DNA from: Sulfurospirillum sp.
GTDB taxonomy: Bacteria; Campylobacterota; Campylobacteria; Campylobacterales; Sulfurospirillaceae
DNA: 64,000 bases
Direction: 5' to 3'
Assembly: GCA_014859685.1 (NCBI GenBank)
Contig: JACUTU010000002.1
Location: 186,001 to 250,000 of the forward strand
Below are positions 16,324-26,056 of this stretch, piece by piece. The position numbers were made by a program, and so were the translations under genes. The notes beneath the pieces are model-generated. The model made no database searches. It was given only the letters and a program-made list of their open reading frames with translations, and had not been told where the DNA came from. Position 1 is the first letter of the stretch. Each line of letters begins with the position of its first letter.

Positions 16324-18822
16324 GCTGTAGTAATGGCAGGGGGGTTTGGTACGCGAATTCAACCTCTCACACACTCAAGACCAAAACCGATGTTGCCAAT
16401 CATGAATAAACCGATGATGGAACACACGATGATGATGCTCAAAAATTTGGGTATCAGCGAGTTCATTGTATTGTTGTATTTTAAGCCCGAAATTATCAAA
16501 GATTACTTCAAGGATGGGAGTGATTTTGGTATCAAGATCACCTATGTTCTTCCTGATGATGATTATGGAACGGCGGGTGCTGTAAAGCTCGCTCAGGAGT
16601 ATATTGGTAATGAAAATTTTATCATTATTAGTGGCGATTTAGTTACTGACTTTGATTTTCAAAAGCTTTTTGATTTTCATGCAAATGCAAATGCAAAACT
16701 TTCCATTGGTCTGACTAGCGTTGAAAATCCACTACAATTTGGTGTGGTTATCGCCAATGAAGACAATGTCATAGAAAAATTTTTAGAAAAACCAAGCTGG
16801 GGAGAAGTCTTTAGCGATACGATCAACACAGGTATCTACATCATCGAGCCAGAAATTTTAGAGTATATTCCAAAAAATGAAAATTATGATTTTGGAAAGG
16901 ATCTTTTTCCAAAACTCATGAAAAATGGTGTGACGCTTATGGGATTTACTTTAAATGGCTATTGGAGGGATGTCGGCAATCCTGAGAGTTATCGCGAAGT
17001 GTATGAAGATATCTTAAATAAGAGAATAAAATTTGACATTGATGGAGAAAAAAGCAAATATCCAGATGGTGTTTTGTACACATCTGAATCCTATAAACTT
17101 GATAAATCGATTGAGATTGTAGGCACGGTTATGCTTGGCAAAAATGTATCGATAGAAAATGGCGTGAGACTCAACAATGTTATTGTTGGTGATAATGTAA
17201 CCATCAAAAAGAATTGTAAATTACGCAATAGTGTTCTATGGGATTATGTTGCTATCGACAAAAATACAACGCTTGATAATAGTGTCATTTGTAACAACAA
17301 TATTATCGGTAAAAATGTCTCAATTAAAGCAGGACTTATTCTTGCGGAGGGTTGTGAGATAGGCGAGCTTGCATCTTTTGAACGGGATGTGACGATCTGG
17401 CCTGATAAGCAAATTCAAGCAGCGTCTATTGTGAGCAATAACATTGTTTTAGGAAGCAGATATAAAAATTCTATATTTGAAAACGGTACGGTTATCGGTA
17501 CGAGCAATATCGAGCTTTCGTGTGAAATGGTAACAAAATTGGGTGAAGCATTTGCAGCACAATTACCGATTGGGACTGTTGTTATCGTGGGTAGAGACGA
17601 GGATAAAAACTCACGAATGCTCAAGCGAGCTTTTTTGGGCGGTTTGTTGAGTGCTGGTATTAATGTGGTTGATATAAAAAATATCCCACAACCTGTTATG
17701 CGTCACACGCTAGCCAACGATGAAACGCTTAACGGAGGCATACATTTTAAAAGATCAGCGATCGATACAACGCATTCTGAGATCACTTTTTTCAATGATC
17801 AAGCTATTCGCATCAACTCTTCGATGGCAAAATCTATAGAAAAAGCTTTTTTTACTGAAAAATTTCGCAGAGTAGATTATAAAAATATCGGTAAAATCTT
17901 TGAATCTCCGGTACAAGCTCAATACAGTGCGTACAAAATGATGATCGAAAAAACACTGGATTATGCGAGCATAAAACACAACAACTTTCGTGTTGCACTT
18001 GATTTAATGCACGGAAGTAGCGGAGAACTTTTGCCAACTATACTCAACGAACTTGGTATAGAAAATGTCATACTCAATACTAATTATGATGAGCAAAAAC
18101 TTTCAAATATGAAGGCTTTACAAAAAAGATCTCAAGAAAATATCGCAAAAATTGTTGTAGCGCTAGGTTATAATCTAGGTGTTGTTATCTATCCAAATAT
18201 ACAAAGAATTACTCTTGTAAGTGACAATGGTGAAGTCCTTGATAAGATCAAAGGCCTTTATAGTGTTTTATGCCTTGTAAACGCTGATGCAAAAGGCAAA
18301 GAGCTACGAAAAGTCTTTTTACCAACTTGGGCTCCTGATATTATTTATTTTGAAAATCTCATTATCGAACGGGGTAAATACGCAGATTTTACACTCGAGC
18401 AACTCAAGCAATATGACCTTATAGCAACGATGGACGGAAATTTTAGCTTTAAAGAGTTTAGCTATACAAGAGATGGACTCTATGCAACACTCAAGATCAT
18501 GCAACTACTGTGTGCGAACAATTTAAAACTTTCAGATGTGGCCAAGGAGATAGATTATTTTTACTATAAAAGTTTTAAGATAGATTGTGTGCAATCGCTC
18601 AAAGGGAAAATGATGCGAAAGTTCCTTGAAAGCGCAAAAAACAAAAAGTCTTCTTTGTTAGATGGCGTAAAAATTTGGGAAAATGAAACAGATTGGATAC
18701 TTATGATTCCAGATCAGTATGGAGATTTTCTAAATATCTACATGCAAGCTAAAAATGATGAAAGTGGAGCATTGCTCTATGAAAAATACACACAAAAAAT
18801 CGAGAAATGGATGAAAGAATAA
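16318..18822 (+). CDS. NTP-transferase / left-handed beta-helix / degenerate phosphomannomutase-like fusion
   Basis: The 834-residue protein has three parts. Residues 1-235 are a nucleotidyltransferase (MAGGFGTRIQPLTHSRPKPM; GYWRDVGNPESY) of the mannose-1-P guanylyltransferase/glucose-1-P uridylyl- or thymidylyltransferase type. Residues ~250-375 are hexapeptide repeats (left-handed beta-helix). Residues ~390-830 have the phosphohexomutase fold. In the last part the active-site TASHNP motif reads KRSAID (Ser480 kept, His-Asn lost) and the metal loop DxDxDR reads YPNIQR (Tyr625, Asn627, Gln629), so mutase activity is very doubtful. It lies between the phosphorylase and GH57 genes, suggesting NDP-glucose supply in the absence of glgC; that is inference. 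Confidence 0.82.
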   Translation: MKAVVMAGGFGTRIQPLTHSRPKPMLPIMNKPMMEHTMMMLKNLGISEFIVLLYFKPEIIKDYFKDGSDFGIKITYVLPDDDYGTAGAVKLAQEYIGNENFIIISGDLVTDFDFQKLFDFHANANAKLSIGLTSVENPLQFGVVIANEDNVIEKFLEKPSWGEVFSDTINTGIYIIEPEILEYIPKNENYDFGKDLFPKLMKNGVTLMGFTLNGYWRDVGNPESYREVYEDILNKRIKFDIDGEKSKYPDGVLYTSESYKLDKSIEIVGTVMLGKNVSIENGVRLNNVIVGDNVTIKKNCKLRNSVLWDYVAIDKNTTLDNSVICNNNIIGKNVSIKAGLILAEGCEIGELASFERDVTIWPDKQIQAASIVSNNIVLGSRYKNSIFENGTVIGTSNIELSCEMVTKLGEAFAAQLPIGTVVIVGRDEDKNSRMLKRAFLGGLLSAGINVVDIKNIPQPVMRHTLANDETLNGGIHFKRSAIDTTHSEITFFNDQAIRINSSMAKSIEKAFFTEKFRRVDYKNIGKIFESPVQAQYSAYKMMIEKTLDYASIKHNNFRVALDLMHGSSGELLPTILNELGIENVILNTNYDEQKLSNMKALQKRSQENIAKIVVALGYNLGVVIYPNIQRITLVSDNGEVLDKIKGLYSVLCLVNADAKGKELRKVFLPTWAPDIIYFENLIIERGKYADFTLEQLKQYDLIATMDGNFSFKEFSYTRDGLYATLKIMQLLCANNLKLSDVAKEIDYFYYKSFKIDCVQSLKGKMMRKFLESAKNKKSSLLDGVKIWENETDWILMIPDQYGDFLNIYMQAKNDESGALLYEKYTQKIEKWMKE

Positions 18823-18826
18823 AAAT

Positions 18827-20848
18827 ATGAAACTCAACTTCTTGTGGCATATGCATCAGCCCGATTACCGTGATGCAAGTGGAATTATGCAGATGCCATG
18901 GGTTTTTTTACATGCTATCAAAGATTATTATGATATGCCGTGGATGGTGGCTCAAGTAGATGGCATCAAGGCTACTTTTAACATTACGCCTCCTTTGATA
19001 ACACAACTCGAACTCTATTACGAACATTCTCATACAAAGGATAAGTTTTTGAGTTTGTGGTATGCAAACCCTACACAACTTCAAGAAGATGATCGCAATT
19101 GGTTGATTAAGATTTGTAAAACTCCCCAATACGAACGGATGATAAATCCTCTTCCTCGATTTGTGCAATTGCACGCAATGGAGCATTACAATAACGCTGA
19201 ACTTATCGAACTTGAAGTGCTTTTTATGCTCGCATGGTGTGGAACATATCTCAAAACACAAAATCCAACCATCAAAGCATTGATCCAAAAAACATCGGGG
19301 TTTACTCAAGAAGATAAGATCGTTTTACTTTTAGAATTAGAACAGTTTGTTTCAAAGATTTTTGCATACTACAAAGAGTTACATGTAAAGGGTATTGTAG
19401 CACTTGCAACAACACCTCTCAATCATCCGATTTTGCCACTTTTGCTTGATATGAACAACGCCATTGCGGCAAATCCATCGACAAATATCCCCACACAGCA
19501 CATCTGTTTGAGAGATGATGCACTCATGCAGGTGCAAAAAGCACAAGAGCTTTTTGTAGAAAAATTTGGATTTAAGGCGCGTGGATTTTGGCCAGCAGAG
19601 GGAGCTGTGGATGTAAAAAGTGCAGAGATATTTCGTTCAAGCAATCTTGAATGGATAGCAACAGATGAGGCAATACTCTTAAAGTCCTTACATGTAAACG
19701 ATAAAAATCATATCTATGTTCCTTATGATTTTAATGGCTTAAAGATCTATTTTCGTGACCACTATTTGAGTGATTTGATAGGTTTTGAATACCGATATAA
19801 AAACGAGCAAACTGCCGCTGATGACTTTGTGTCCCGGCTACAACGCATACAAGATACAAATCCGCAAGCATTAGTTTCGGTGATACTTGATGGTGAAAAT
19901 GCGTGGGAATTCTACGAACAAAATGCCTATAAGTTTTTTATGGCACTGTATACTTCTTTGCAAAAACTTTCTTGGTGTGAGTTGATTACGATGGATGAAG
20001 CCCTTTCTTTACCTGCTACAAAACTCGATACTTTAGCCTCTGGAAGTTGGATTCATGGTGAATTTAACACTTGGGTTGGACACAAGGAAAAAACGCGTGC
20101 TTGGGAGTTATTGTTTGTTGCTAAAAAGGATTATGAATACCATAAAAATGATTTGGATGAAAAAACTATCCAGCAGATTACGCATCATTTTTTAGCCGCA
20201 GAATGTTCTGATTGGTTTTGGTGGTATGGAGATGATCATTTTAGTGACTTTAGCACAGAATTTGACGCCCTTTTTCGCTCACATCTCATCGATATCTATC
20301 TGCTTATGCAAGTAACGCCGCCAGCCGATTTTTTCATACCAATTGCTAAAAACAAAAGTGTGCAAAATTTTTGGATCCAACCACAATCAGACATCAGCCC
20401 TCGAATAGATGGCAAACGCGATTCTTTTTTTGAGTGGATTGGATGTGGCGTTGTTGATGAAAGTCGGATATTTTCCACGATGGATAAAGTGAGAGGTCCA
20501 GTAAAGCGAATTTTGTACGGACAAGATGCGCAAAAAATCTACTTTGCATTTGAACCAGATGGCGGCGATCAATGCTTCGCTAGTGCCATCAATATTTTTA
20601 TAGAACCAGAACAAATTCAAGGCACAATTTACCTTGATAAGCAAGATATTCGTGTCGATAATCTTACAATTCACACTACATGTAAGGAGTGTTTGGAGTT
20701 TAGCATAGAAAAAACAAAGCTAGATTCTTCTGAGATATCTATCCGTTTTGAAGTGCTAAAAAATGGCCAAATTATCCAAACACTACCAGGATTTGGCATA
20801 TTAAAAATAACACTCAATGATGATTATAGTCATAATTGGTTTGTATAA
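18827..20848 (+). CDS. Glycoside hydrolase family 57 protein (alpha-glucan acting)
   Basis: The 673-residue protein starts MKLNFLWHMHQPDY, the GH57 motif 1. GFWPAEG carries the predicted nucleophile Glu258 and VILDGENAWE the predicted acid/base Asp355. The GH57 catalytic barrel covers about residues 1-400. The C-terminal ~200 residues are a beta-rich extension with IFIEPEQI and KITLNDDYSHNW. GH57 enzymes include amylases, 4-alpha-glucanotransferases, amylopullulanases and branching enzymes; the exact activity cannot be read here. There is no signal peptide, so it acts on intracellular glucan. It lies 4 bp after the preceding gene and 12 bp before the second GH57 gene, clearly one operon. Confidence 0.88.
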   Translation: MKLNFLWHMHQPDYRDASGIMQMPWVFLHAIKDYYDMPWMVAQVDGIKATFNITPPLITQLELYYEHSHTKDKFLSLWYANPTQLQEDDRNWLIKICKTPQYERMINPLPRFVQLHAMEHYNNAELIELEVLFMLAWCGTYLKTQNPTIKALIQKTSGFTQEDKIVLLLELEQFVSKIFAYYKELHVKGIVALATTPLNHPILPLLLDMNNAIAANPSTNIPTQHICLRDDALMQVQKAQELFVEKFGFKARGFWPAEGAVDVKSAEIFRSSNLEWIATDEAILLKSLHVNDKNHIYVPYDFNGLKIYFRDHYLSDLIGFEYRYKNEQTAADDFVSRLQRIQDTNPQALVSVILDGENAWEFYEQNAYKFFMALYTSLQKLSWCELITMDEALSLPATKLDTLASGSWIHGEFNTWVGHKEKTRAWELLFVAKKDYEYHKNDLDEKTIQQITHHFLAAECSDWFWWYGDDHFSDFSTEFDALFRSHLIDIYLLMQVTPPADFFIPIAKNKSVQNFWIQPQSDISPRIDGKRDSFFEWIGCGVVDESRIFSTMDKVRGPVKRILYGQDAQKIYFAFEPDGGDQCFASAINIFIEPEQIQGTIYLDKQDIRVDNLTIHTTCKECLEFSIEKTKLDSSEISIRFEVLKNGQIIQTLPGFGILKITLNDDYSHNWFV

Positions 20849-20860
20849 AGGATCTCAATA

Positions 20861-22858
20861 ATGTCACAAAGCGTCTCTTTTCTTTTTGGTATCCACATGC
20901 ACCAACCAGTGGACAATTTTTCCTTTTGCATAAAAGAAGCGGTGCAAAAAAGTTATCTGCCATTTTTTGAAACGGCAGCAAAGTATCCTGCATTTAAATT
21001 TGCCGTGCATTCTAGCGGCTGGCTACTTGAGCAGATTGAAACAAATTATCCTGATCTTTTTGCACTTATGCGAAAGCTTACGCAAGAAGGATCCATCGAG
21101 TGGTTTAGTGCTGGATTTTATGAGCCAGTTTTGAGCTGTATTCCATCAAAAGACAGAAGAGGACAGATCAAAAAACTCAACACTTTTTTGCATTCACGAT
21201 TTGGTGTGCAAGCACAAGGTTTATGGTTGAGCGAACGAGTTTGGGAGAGTGCTATCATCCCTGATCTTGCTACATGTGGCATCAAATACAGTGTAGTTGA
21301 TGATTATCACTTTTTAAGTAGCTCATTTGCAAACGATAAGCTTGATGGTTATTATCTTAGTGAGGAAGGCGGTGATGAAAATGCTCTCTTTCCAATTTCA
21401 AAAAAACTTCGCTATGTGTTGCCTTTTGCAAGTGTCGATAAAGCAATCGAAACTATTTTAAGTTACGCATGTGCAGATGATGCAGCGGCTATCTTTTTTG
21501 ATGATGCTGAAAAGTTTGGTTTGTGGCCAAATACTTATGATTGGGTCTATAATCAAGGTTGGCTTGAGCAATTTATCGCACGAGTTGTAAGCGATGAGCG
21601 AATACTCTCCACACATTATGGCACATTTTTTCAAAACCATCGCCCCAAAGGGTTGGCATATCTCAACAACACTTCTTATATCGAAATGGGCGAATGGAGT
21701 TTGGCAGCAAGTAAAGCAAAAGCATTTAAAGAACTCAAGCAACAAGTGGGTGAGAAATATTTTGAAGAGTGTGGCATAAGTTTTATCAAAGGCGGGATTT
21801 GGAAAAATTTCTTTATCAAATACGCTGAAAGCAATTATCTGCACAAAAGAATGCTAAACCTAAGCGGCAAACAAAAATTATTTTCAAAACAACAAAAAGA
21901 GCATTTGTATAAGTTGCAAACCAATGATGTTTTTTGGCATGGCGTTTTTGGAGGCATATATCTGCCAAATCTACGAGACAATGCTTACCGTTATCTGCTT
22001 GCTATTGAAAAAGAGTTAGATGATGCAAAAATGCAAGTGTTCGATATAGATAAAGATGGCTATGATGAACTCAAAATCAAAACAAACGACCTTTCATTTG
22101 TTTTTTCAAGTCGGTATGGTGGACAAATGATGGAATTTGGTTCTTTTGAAACACTTTTTAATTGGCAAAATACGATGCGAAGGACACAAGAGATTTACCA
22201 TCTTTTTGATGAGAAACATGATCAAAAAGAGGAAATCGATTCTATACATGATGGTGTAAAAATGGATGAGGATTTGCGGAGTGAACTTCGTTTTGATATT
22301 TCTCCTCGTTATTCATTTATCGATCATTTCAGCGATGAAACGATTACGCTTGTGCGTTTAAGTGAGCTTGATTTTAGAGAAATTGGCGATTTTGCAGACC
22401 AGTCTTTTGTGCTTGATGGTGCAAAATGCTCGTTTTCTAAGAAAGGATTTTTACAAGGAAATTTTGAGAGCTTTTTGCAAAAAACTTACCACTGTAAGGG
22501 AAAAAGCCTCAAGCTTGATATTGCATTTGAAACAGCGATGCAATCAACATTTTTTTATACAAATGAACTTAATTTGCATTTTGCACATATGCAAGATATT
22601 CGCATCAATGATCAATTGCTAATTGATGGTTTGAGCTTGCAAGCGTGTAGCGAGATACGCATATGTGACGATTTTACACAAAAAATGTTAGTGCTAAAAA
22701 CACAAATACCATGTGATTTTAATGCTTGTATCATCCATACTATCGCAAAAAGTGAGCGAGGTTTTGAGAAAACACCACAGCATATTGCATGTACTCTTGG
22801 CTTTACATGTAGCCCATCATTTCACACACAAATCACACTAGAGATGCAAGATGTCTGA
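20861..22858 (+). CDS. GH57 4-alpha-glucanotransferase / alpha-amylase-like enzyme
   Basis: The 665-residue protein starts with FLFGIHMHQPVDNF. LWLSERVWE places the nucleophile at Glu125 and FFDDAEKFGLWP the acid/base at Asp214/215. These sit almost exactly where Thermococcus litoralis 4-alpha-glucanotransferase has them (Glu123, Asp214), and the length (659) is close. The C-terminal half resembles the DUF1925/DUF1926 beta-domains of that enzyme. It would rearrange or trim maltodextrins from glycogen in the cytoplasm. It is less like the GH57 upstream, so the two are not recent duplicates. Its stop overlaps the start of galT by 8 bp. Confidence 0.88.
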   Translation: MSQSVSFLFGIHMHQPVDNFSFCIKEAVQKSYLPFFETAAKYPAFKFAVHSSGWLLEQIETNYPDLFALMRKLTQEGSIEWFSAGFYEPVLSCIPSKDRRGQIKKLNTFLHSRFGVQAQGLWLSERVWESAIIPDLATCGIKYSVVDDYHFLSSSFANDKLDGYYLSEEGGDENALFPISKKLRYVLPFASVDKAIETILSYACADDAAAIFFDDAEKFGLWPNTYDWVYNQGWLEQFIARVVSDERILSTHYGTFFQNHRPKGLAYLNNTSYIEMGEWSLAASKAKAFKELKQQVGEKYFEECGISFIKGGIWKNFFIKYAESNYLHKRMLNLSGKQKLFSKQQKEHLYKLQTNDVFWHGVFGGIYLPNLRDNAYRYLLAIEKELDDAKMQVFDIDKDGYDELKIKTNDLSFVFSSRYGGQMMEFGSFETLFNWQNTMRRTQEIYHLFDEKHDQKEEIDSIHDGVKMDEDLRSELRFDISPRYSFIDHFSDETITLVRLSELDFREIGDFADQSFVLDGAKCSFSKKGFLQGNFESFLQKTYHCKGKSLKLDIAFETAMQSTFFYTNELNLHFAHMQDIRINDQLLIDGLSLQACSEIRICDDFTQKMLVLKTQIPCDFNACIIHTIAKSERGFEKTPQHIACTLGFTCSPSFHTQITLEMQDV

Positions 22859-23873
22859 GATACGATATGATAAGATTCATAACCAGCATGTCCTTATTGC
22901 ACCAGAGAGACTCTATAGACCAAATATAGATTTTCAGAAAAAAAAGATTGTTACTAATCTAAAAAGATGCCCATTTTGTGAGGGCAATGAACATTTGACG
23001 CCTGCTGAAGTGTTTGCGATACGAGACAATAGTGCCAATACGCAAGGCTGGAAAACAAGAGTTGTGCCAAATCTCTACAAAGCAGTGCAAATAGAACTTG
23101 ATGGCGCTTCAAGACGAAATGGGATTTTTGAAGCTCGTGATGGCTTAGGTGCGCATGAAATCTTAATTGATTCGCCAAAACATAGTTGCGGTTTTGAGTC
23201 TCTCGGCGTTGCAGGGATAGAAAATTGGTTGCGTTCAATCATCATCAGAGTAGAAGATTTACAAAAAGATGGCAGGCTTATCTATGTAAGTGTTTTTAAA
23301 AATGTCGGAGAAAGAGCAGGAGCCACGCAAGAACACCCGCATACACAAATTTTAGCACTCCCGATGATGCCCAAAAATGAACTTGTTTTTTTGCAAAGAA
23401 ATGCTGATTATTACCGCTTGCATGGTCGAGGAATTCTTGAAGATGTTTTGCACAATGAATTGTTTTTTGAGAAAAGAATTCTCACTAGTGTGGGGGATTT
23501 TGTTGCTTTTTGTCCTTATGCAAGTGCTTTTTCTTTTGAAGTGATGATAGTTCCTACGCAAAATTTAAAGCATATTTTTAAATGTTCTAGAAAACAAGTG
23601 AATGATTTTGCTATTTTGCTAGAAAAAGTTTTTAGTATGCTAGCGCAGCAATTAGGAGTGTTTGATTATAATCTTGCTTTCTCTTTTGCTCCTTTAAATA
23701 GCAACTTTGAAAATGAAATTTTTATGCCCAATATAAACAAAAATTATCGTTTTAGTCTGCGTATCATTCCACGCATTTATACACTCGGAGGCTTTGAATT
23801 AGCTAGCGGAATGTTTATAAATTGTGTGAGTCCAGAAGAGAGCGCGAAGTTACTTCGAGGAGACAAGTCGTGA
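22851..23873 (+). CDS. galT: GalT-family hexose-1-phosphate uridylyl/nucleotidyltransferase
   Basis: The 340-residue HIT-superfamily protein has the metal-binding RCPFCEGNEHLTP, the catalytic EHPHTQILALP (His-x-His) and a C-terminal region with NKNYRFSLRIIPR. GalT moves UMP between UDP-glucose and galactose 1-phosphate; relatives act on ADP- or GDP-sugars. In this cluster, without other galactose genes except the distant galE, it may recycle sugar nucleotides for glucan synthesis. It starts inside the GH57 gene (ATG 22851) and its TGA overlaps the GTG of glgA (GTGA), so it is translationally embedded in the operon. Confidence 0.88.
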   Translation: MSEIRYDKIHNQHVLIAPERLYRPNIDFQKKKIVTNLKRCPFCEGNEHLTPAEVFAIRDNSANTQGWKTRVVPNLYKAVQIELDGASRRNGIFEARDGLGAHEILIDSPKHSCGFESLGVAGIENWLRSIIIRVEDLQKDGRLIYVSVFKNVGERAGATQEHPHTQILALPMMPKNELVFLQRNADYYRLHGRGILEDVLHNELFFEKRILTSVGDFVAFCPYASAFSFEVMIVPTQNLKHIFKCSRKQVNDFAILLEKVFSMLAQQLGVFDYNLAFSFAPLNSNFENEIFMPNINKNYRFSLRIIPRIYTLGGFELASGMFINCVSPEESAKLLRGDKS

Positions 23874-25237
23874 AAGTGTTATTTTGTGCTAGCGAAATCT
23901 ATCCTTACGCCAAAACAGGTGGGCTTGGAGATGTCGGCGATGCATTACCAAAAAGTTTGCAAAAATACGCAGATGTAGCAGTAGCAATGCCTATGTATAG
24001 TTTTATCTCTTCTGATGATTTGCAAGTTTTTGCAAGTTTTTCATTGCAGATGGGCGGTATAGACTATGAGATTGAGATTTATAATACACAAAATTATTAC
24101 TTCATCAAAGCACCGTTGCTGAGTAGCACTGAAAATCTCTACGGTAATGCCCTCGGTGATTATGCTTCCAACGATATCCGCTTTGGTTTGTTTGCAAAAG
24201 CAATCGTTGAACTTTGCACATTGATGAGTGTTGATATCTTACATGTAAATGATTGGCATAGTGCTTTAGCCCCACTTTTTATCAAAGAAAAAGGCTTACA
24301 TGTAAAGAGTGTCTTGACGATTCATAACCTTGCATATCAAGGTATTTTTTCAAAAGAATCATTGCAAAGACTTGGGCTTGATAATAGCTATTTTCGTATG
24401 GAAGCGTTAGAGTTTTATGGCAAAATAAATTTTCTCAAAGCGGGCATTGCATTTTGTGATGCACTCACAACCGTGAGTCCAAGTTATGCACAAGAGATTC
24501 TCACGCCAGCTTTTGGGTGTGGGCTTGATGGTTTTTTACAGGCACACAAATATAAATTACACGGTATTTTAAATGGTATCAATGCAGATTTTTTTGATCC
24601 AAAAACAGATAGTTTTTTAGCTTATAATTATGATGCAAATCATCTTGAAGACAAACGCAAAAACAAGGTTGCATTCTTAAAAAAAATCAAACTCAAAGAT
24701 CCGAGAAAACCTCTTTTTATAGTGCTTTCTCGTTTAGTGCCACAAAAAGGAATTGATCTCATTTGCAAAGCACTTCCAGAAATTTTAGCGCATAAAATCA
24801 ATCTTTACATCCTTGGAGATGGCGAGGGTGATATGATTTCACAACTCACACAAGCTGCTTTGCGGTATGAAAATTTTGTATTTGAAAATTGTTATGATGA
24901 AAGCCTTTCGCATCAAGCCTATGCGGCGGCCGATTTTGTATTGATGCCCTCTTTGTTTGAGCCCTGTGGACTTGTGCAAATGATTGCTATGCGTTACGGT
25001 GTTATCCCTATCGTTTTTGCAACCGGAGGATTGAGGGATAGCGTTTTTGAGGATCAAGATAAGTGCGGCAGAGGCGTTGTATTTACCAAATACTCCAAAA
25101 AGCAGTTTCTTTTAGCTTTGCAAAGAGCACTTTTGTTGCAAAAAGATGATGCTCTCAAAAAAGCCAATATGGCGTGTGATTTTTCATTTCAAAAGAGTGC
25201 AAAAGCATACTTTGAAATTTATAAGGCACTCGTGTGA
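23870..25237 (+). CDS. glgA: Glycogen/starch synthase, paralog 1
   Basis: The 455-residue GT5 enzyme starts (GTG 23870) VKVLFCASEIYPYAKTGGLGDVGDALP, with the KTGGL sugar-nucleotide motif. HVNDWHSAL and the C-terminal MPSLFEPCGLVQMIAMRYG follow, with the E-x7-E-type catalytic region. It extends alpha-1,4-glucan from ADP- or UDP-glucose. GAGGAGA at 23857-23863 and GTGA overlap with galT decide the start; the frame extends back to 23822 but would give a basic non-homologous leader. It is clearly diverged from the second glgA (26057-27502): VQMIAMRYG here against NQIYSLRYG there, so substrate or role may differ. Confidence 0.93.
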   Translation: MKVLFCASEIYPYAKTGGLGDVGDALPKSLQKYADVAVAMPMYSFISSDDLQVFASFSLQMGGIDYEIEIYNTQNYYFIKAPLLSSTENLYGNALGDYASNDIRFGLFAKAIVELCTLMSVDILHVNDWHSALAPLFIKEKGLHVKSVLTIHNLAYQGIFSKESLQRLGLDNSYFRMEALEFYGKINFLKAGIAFCDALTTVSPSYAQEILTPAFGCGLDGFLQAHKYKLHGILNGINADFFDPKTDSFLAYNYDANHLEDKRKNKVAFLKKIKLKDPRKPLFIVLSRLVPQKGIDLICKALPEILAHKINLYILGDGEGDMISQLTQAALRYENFVFENCYDESLSHQAYAAADFVLMPSLFEPCGLVQMIAMRYGVIPIVFATGGLRDSVFEDQDKCGRGVVFTKYSKKQFLLALQRALLLQKDDALKKANMACDFSFQKSAKAYFEIYKALV

Positions 25238-26055
25238 AACTATGTATCGATGCTGGAGGAACTTATTTTCGTTATGAACTTTATGAAAATAACCAGCAAA
25301 TTGGTGCAAAAAGTGAAAAAAATGAGGGCGTTGGAATCTGTTTTTGGATCGAAAATATCCTTCAACAATATCCGAAAATCCAAATTATCGCCGTAGGTTA
25401 TGCCGGTCAAGTAAAAGATGGAATTATCCTCGCTTCCCCAAATATAACAATCGATAAAGCAAATATAAAAAGCTATTTTGAACAGAAGTATGGGGTGAAA
25501 TTTTTTATACAAAATGATCTCGAATGTGCCGTGCTAGCTGAAGCAAATTTTCATAAAAGCCCTGATATCTGTGCCTTATATCTAGGCAGTGGCATGGGAC
25601 TTGGCGTTATTAGTGGTGGCAAGCTTTTGCAAGGATTTGGCGGTGTTGCTACTGAAATTGGTCATATTCCTTATAAAAAAAGCCCCTTTACATGTGGCTG
25701 TGGCAGAGATAATTGCATCGAACTTTTTGCTTCAGGCATTGGACTTTTGGGATTTAAAAAATATTTGAGTCTTGATGCAAATCTTACTTTGGAGCAGTTG
25801 CGAGTAGCTCAAAGTTCATTGTATACACAGTTTGAAGAGGCACTTTTGTATGCGGTTGGAACTGTGATCACACTTTTTAATCCGCAGATTTTAGTTCTAG
25901 GTGGCGGTATTTTTGCAAGTGACAGTGAACTTTTTGCAATAGTATCGGAAAAATACGCAAATTTTACCTTGCTAGTGAGTGCAAAACAAGTTACAATCAA
26001 AAAAACACAGATACAAAATGCCGTCTTATCGGGTACGAGATTATTGGGAGTTTAA
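25234..26055 (+). CDS. ROK-family glucokinase
   Basis: The 273-residue ROK sugar kinase has N-terminal phosphate loop CIDAGGTYFRYELYE, IQNDLECAVLAEA with the catalytic Asp, GSGMGLGVISGGKL, and the ROK zinc motif EIGHIP...CGCGRDNCIELFASG. It would phosphorylate glucose released by the GH57 enzymes to glucose 6-phosphate. The GTG start at 25234 overlaps the glgA TGA (GTGA). The next gene, the second glgA, follows after one base (ATG 26057). Confidence 0.88.
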   Translation: MKLCIDAGGTYFRYELYENNQQIGAKSEKNEGVGICFWIENILQQYPKIQIIAVGYAGQVKDGIILASPNITIDKANIKSYFEQKYGVKFFIQNDLECAVLAEANFHKSPDICALYLGSGMGLGVISGGKLLQGFGGVATEIGHIPYKKSPFTCGCGRDNCIELFASGIGLLGFKKYLSLDANLTLEQLRVAQSSLYTQFEEALLYAVGTVITLFNPQILVLGGGIFASDSELFAIVSEKYANFTLLVSAKQVTIKKTQIQNAVLSGTRLLGV

Positions 26056-26056
26056 A

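Noticed and set aside
25979-26056. Upstream extension of the second glgA
   Set aside because: It would lie within the ROK kinase gene and adds a basic non-homologous leader; ATG 26057 has a ribosome site and matches GlgA starts.
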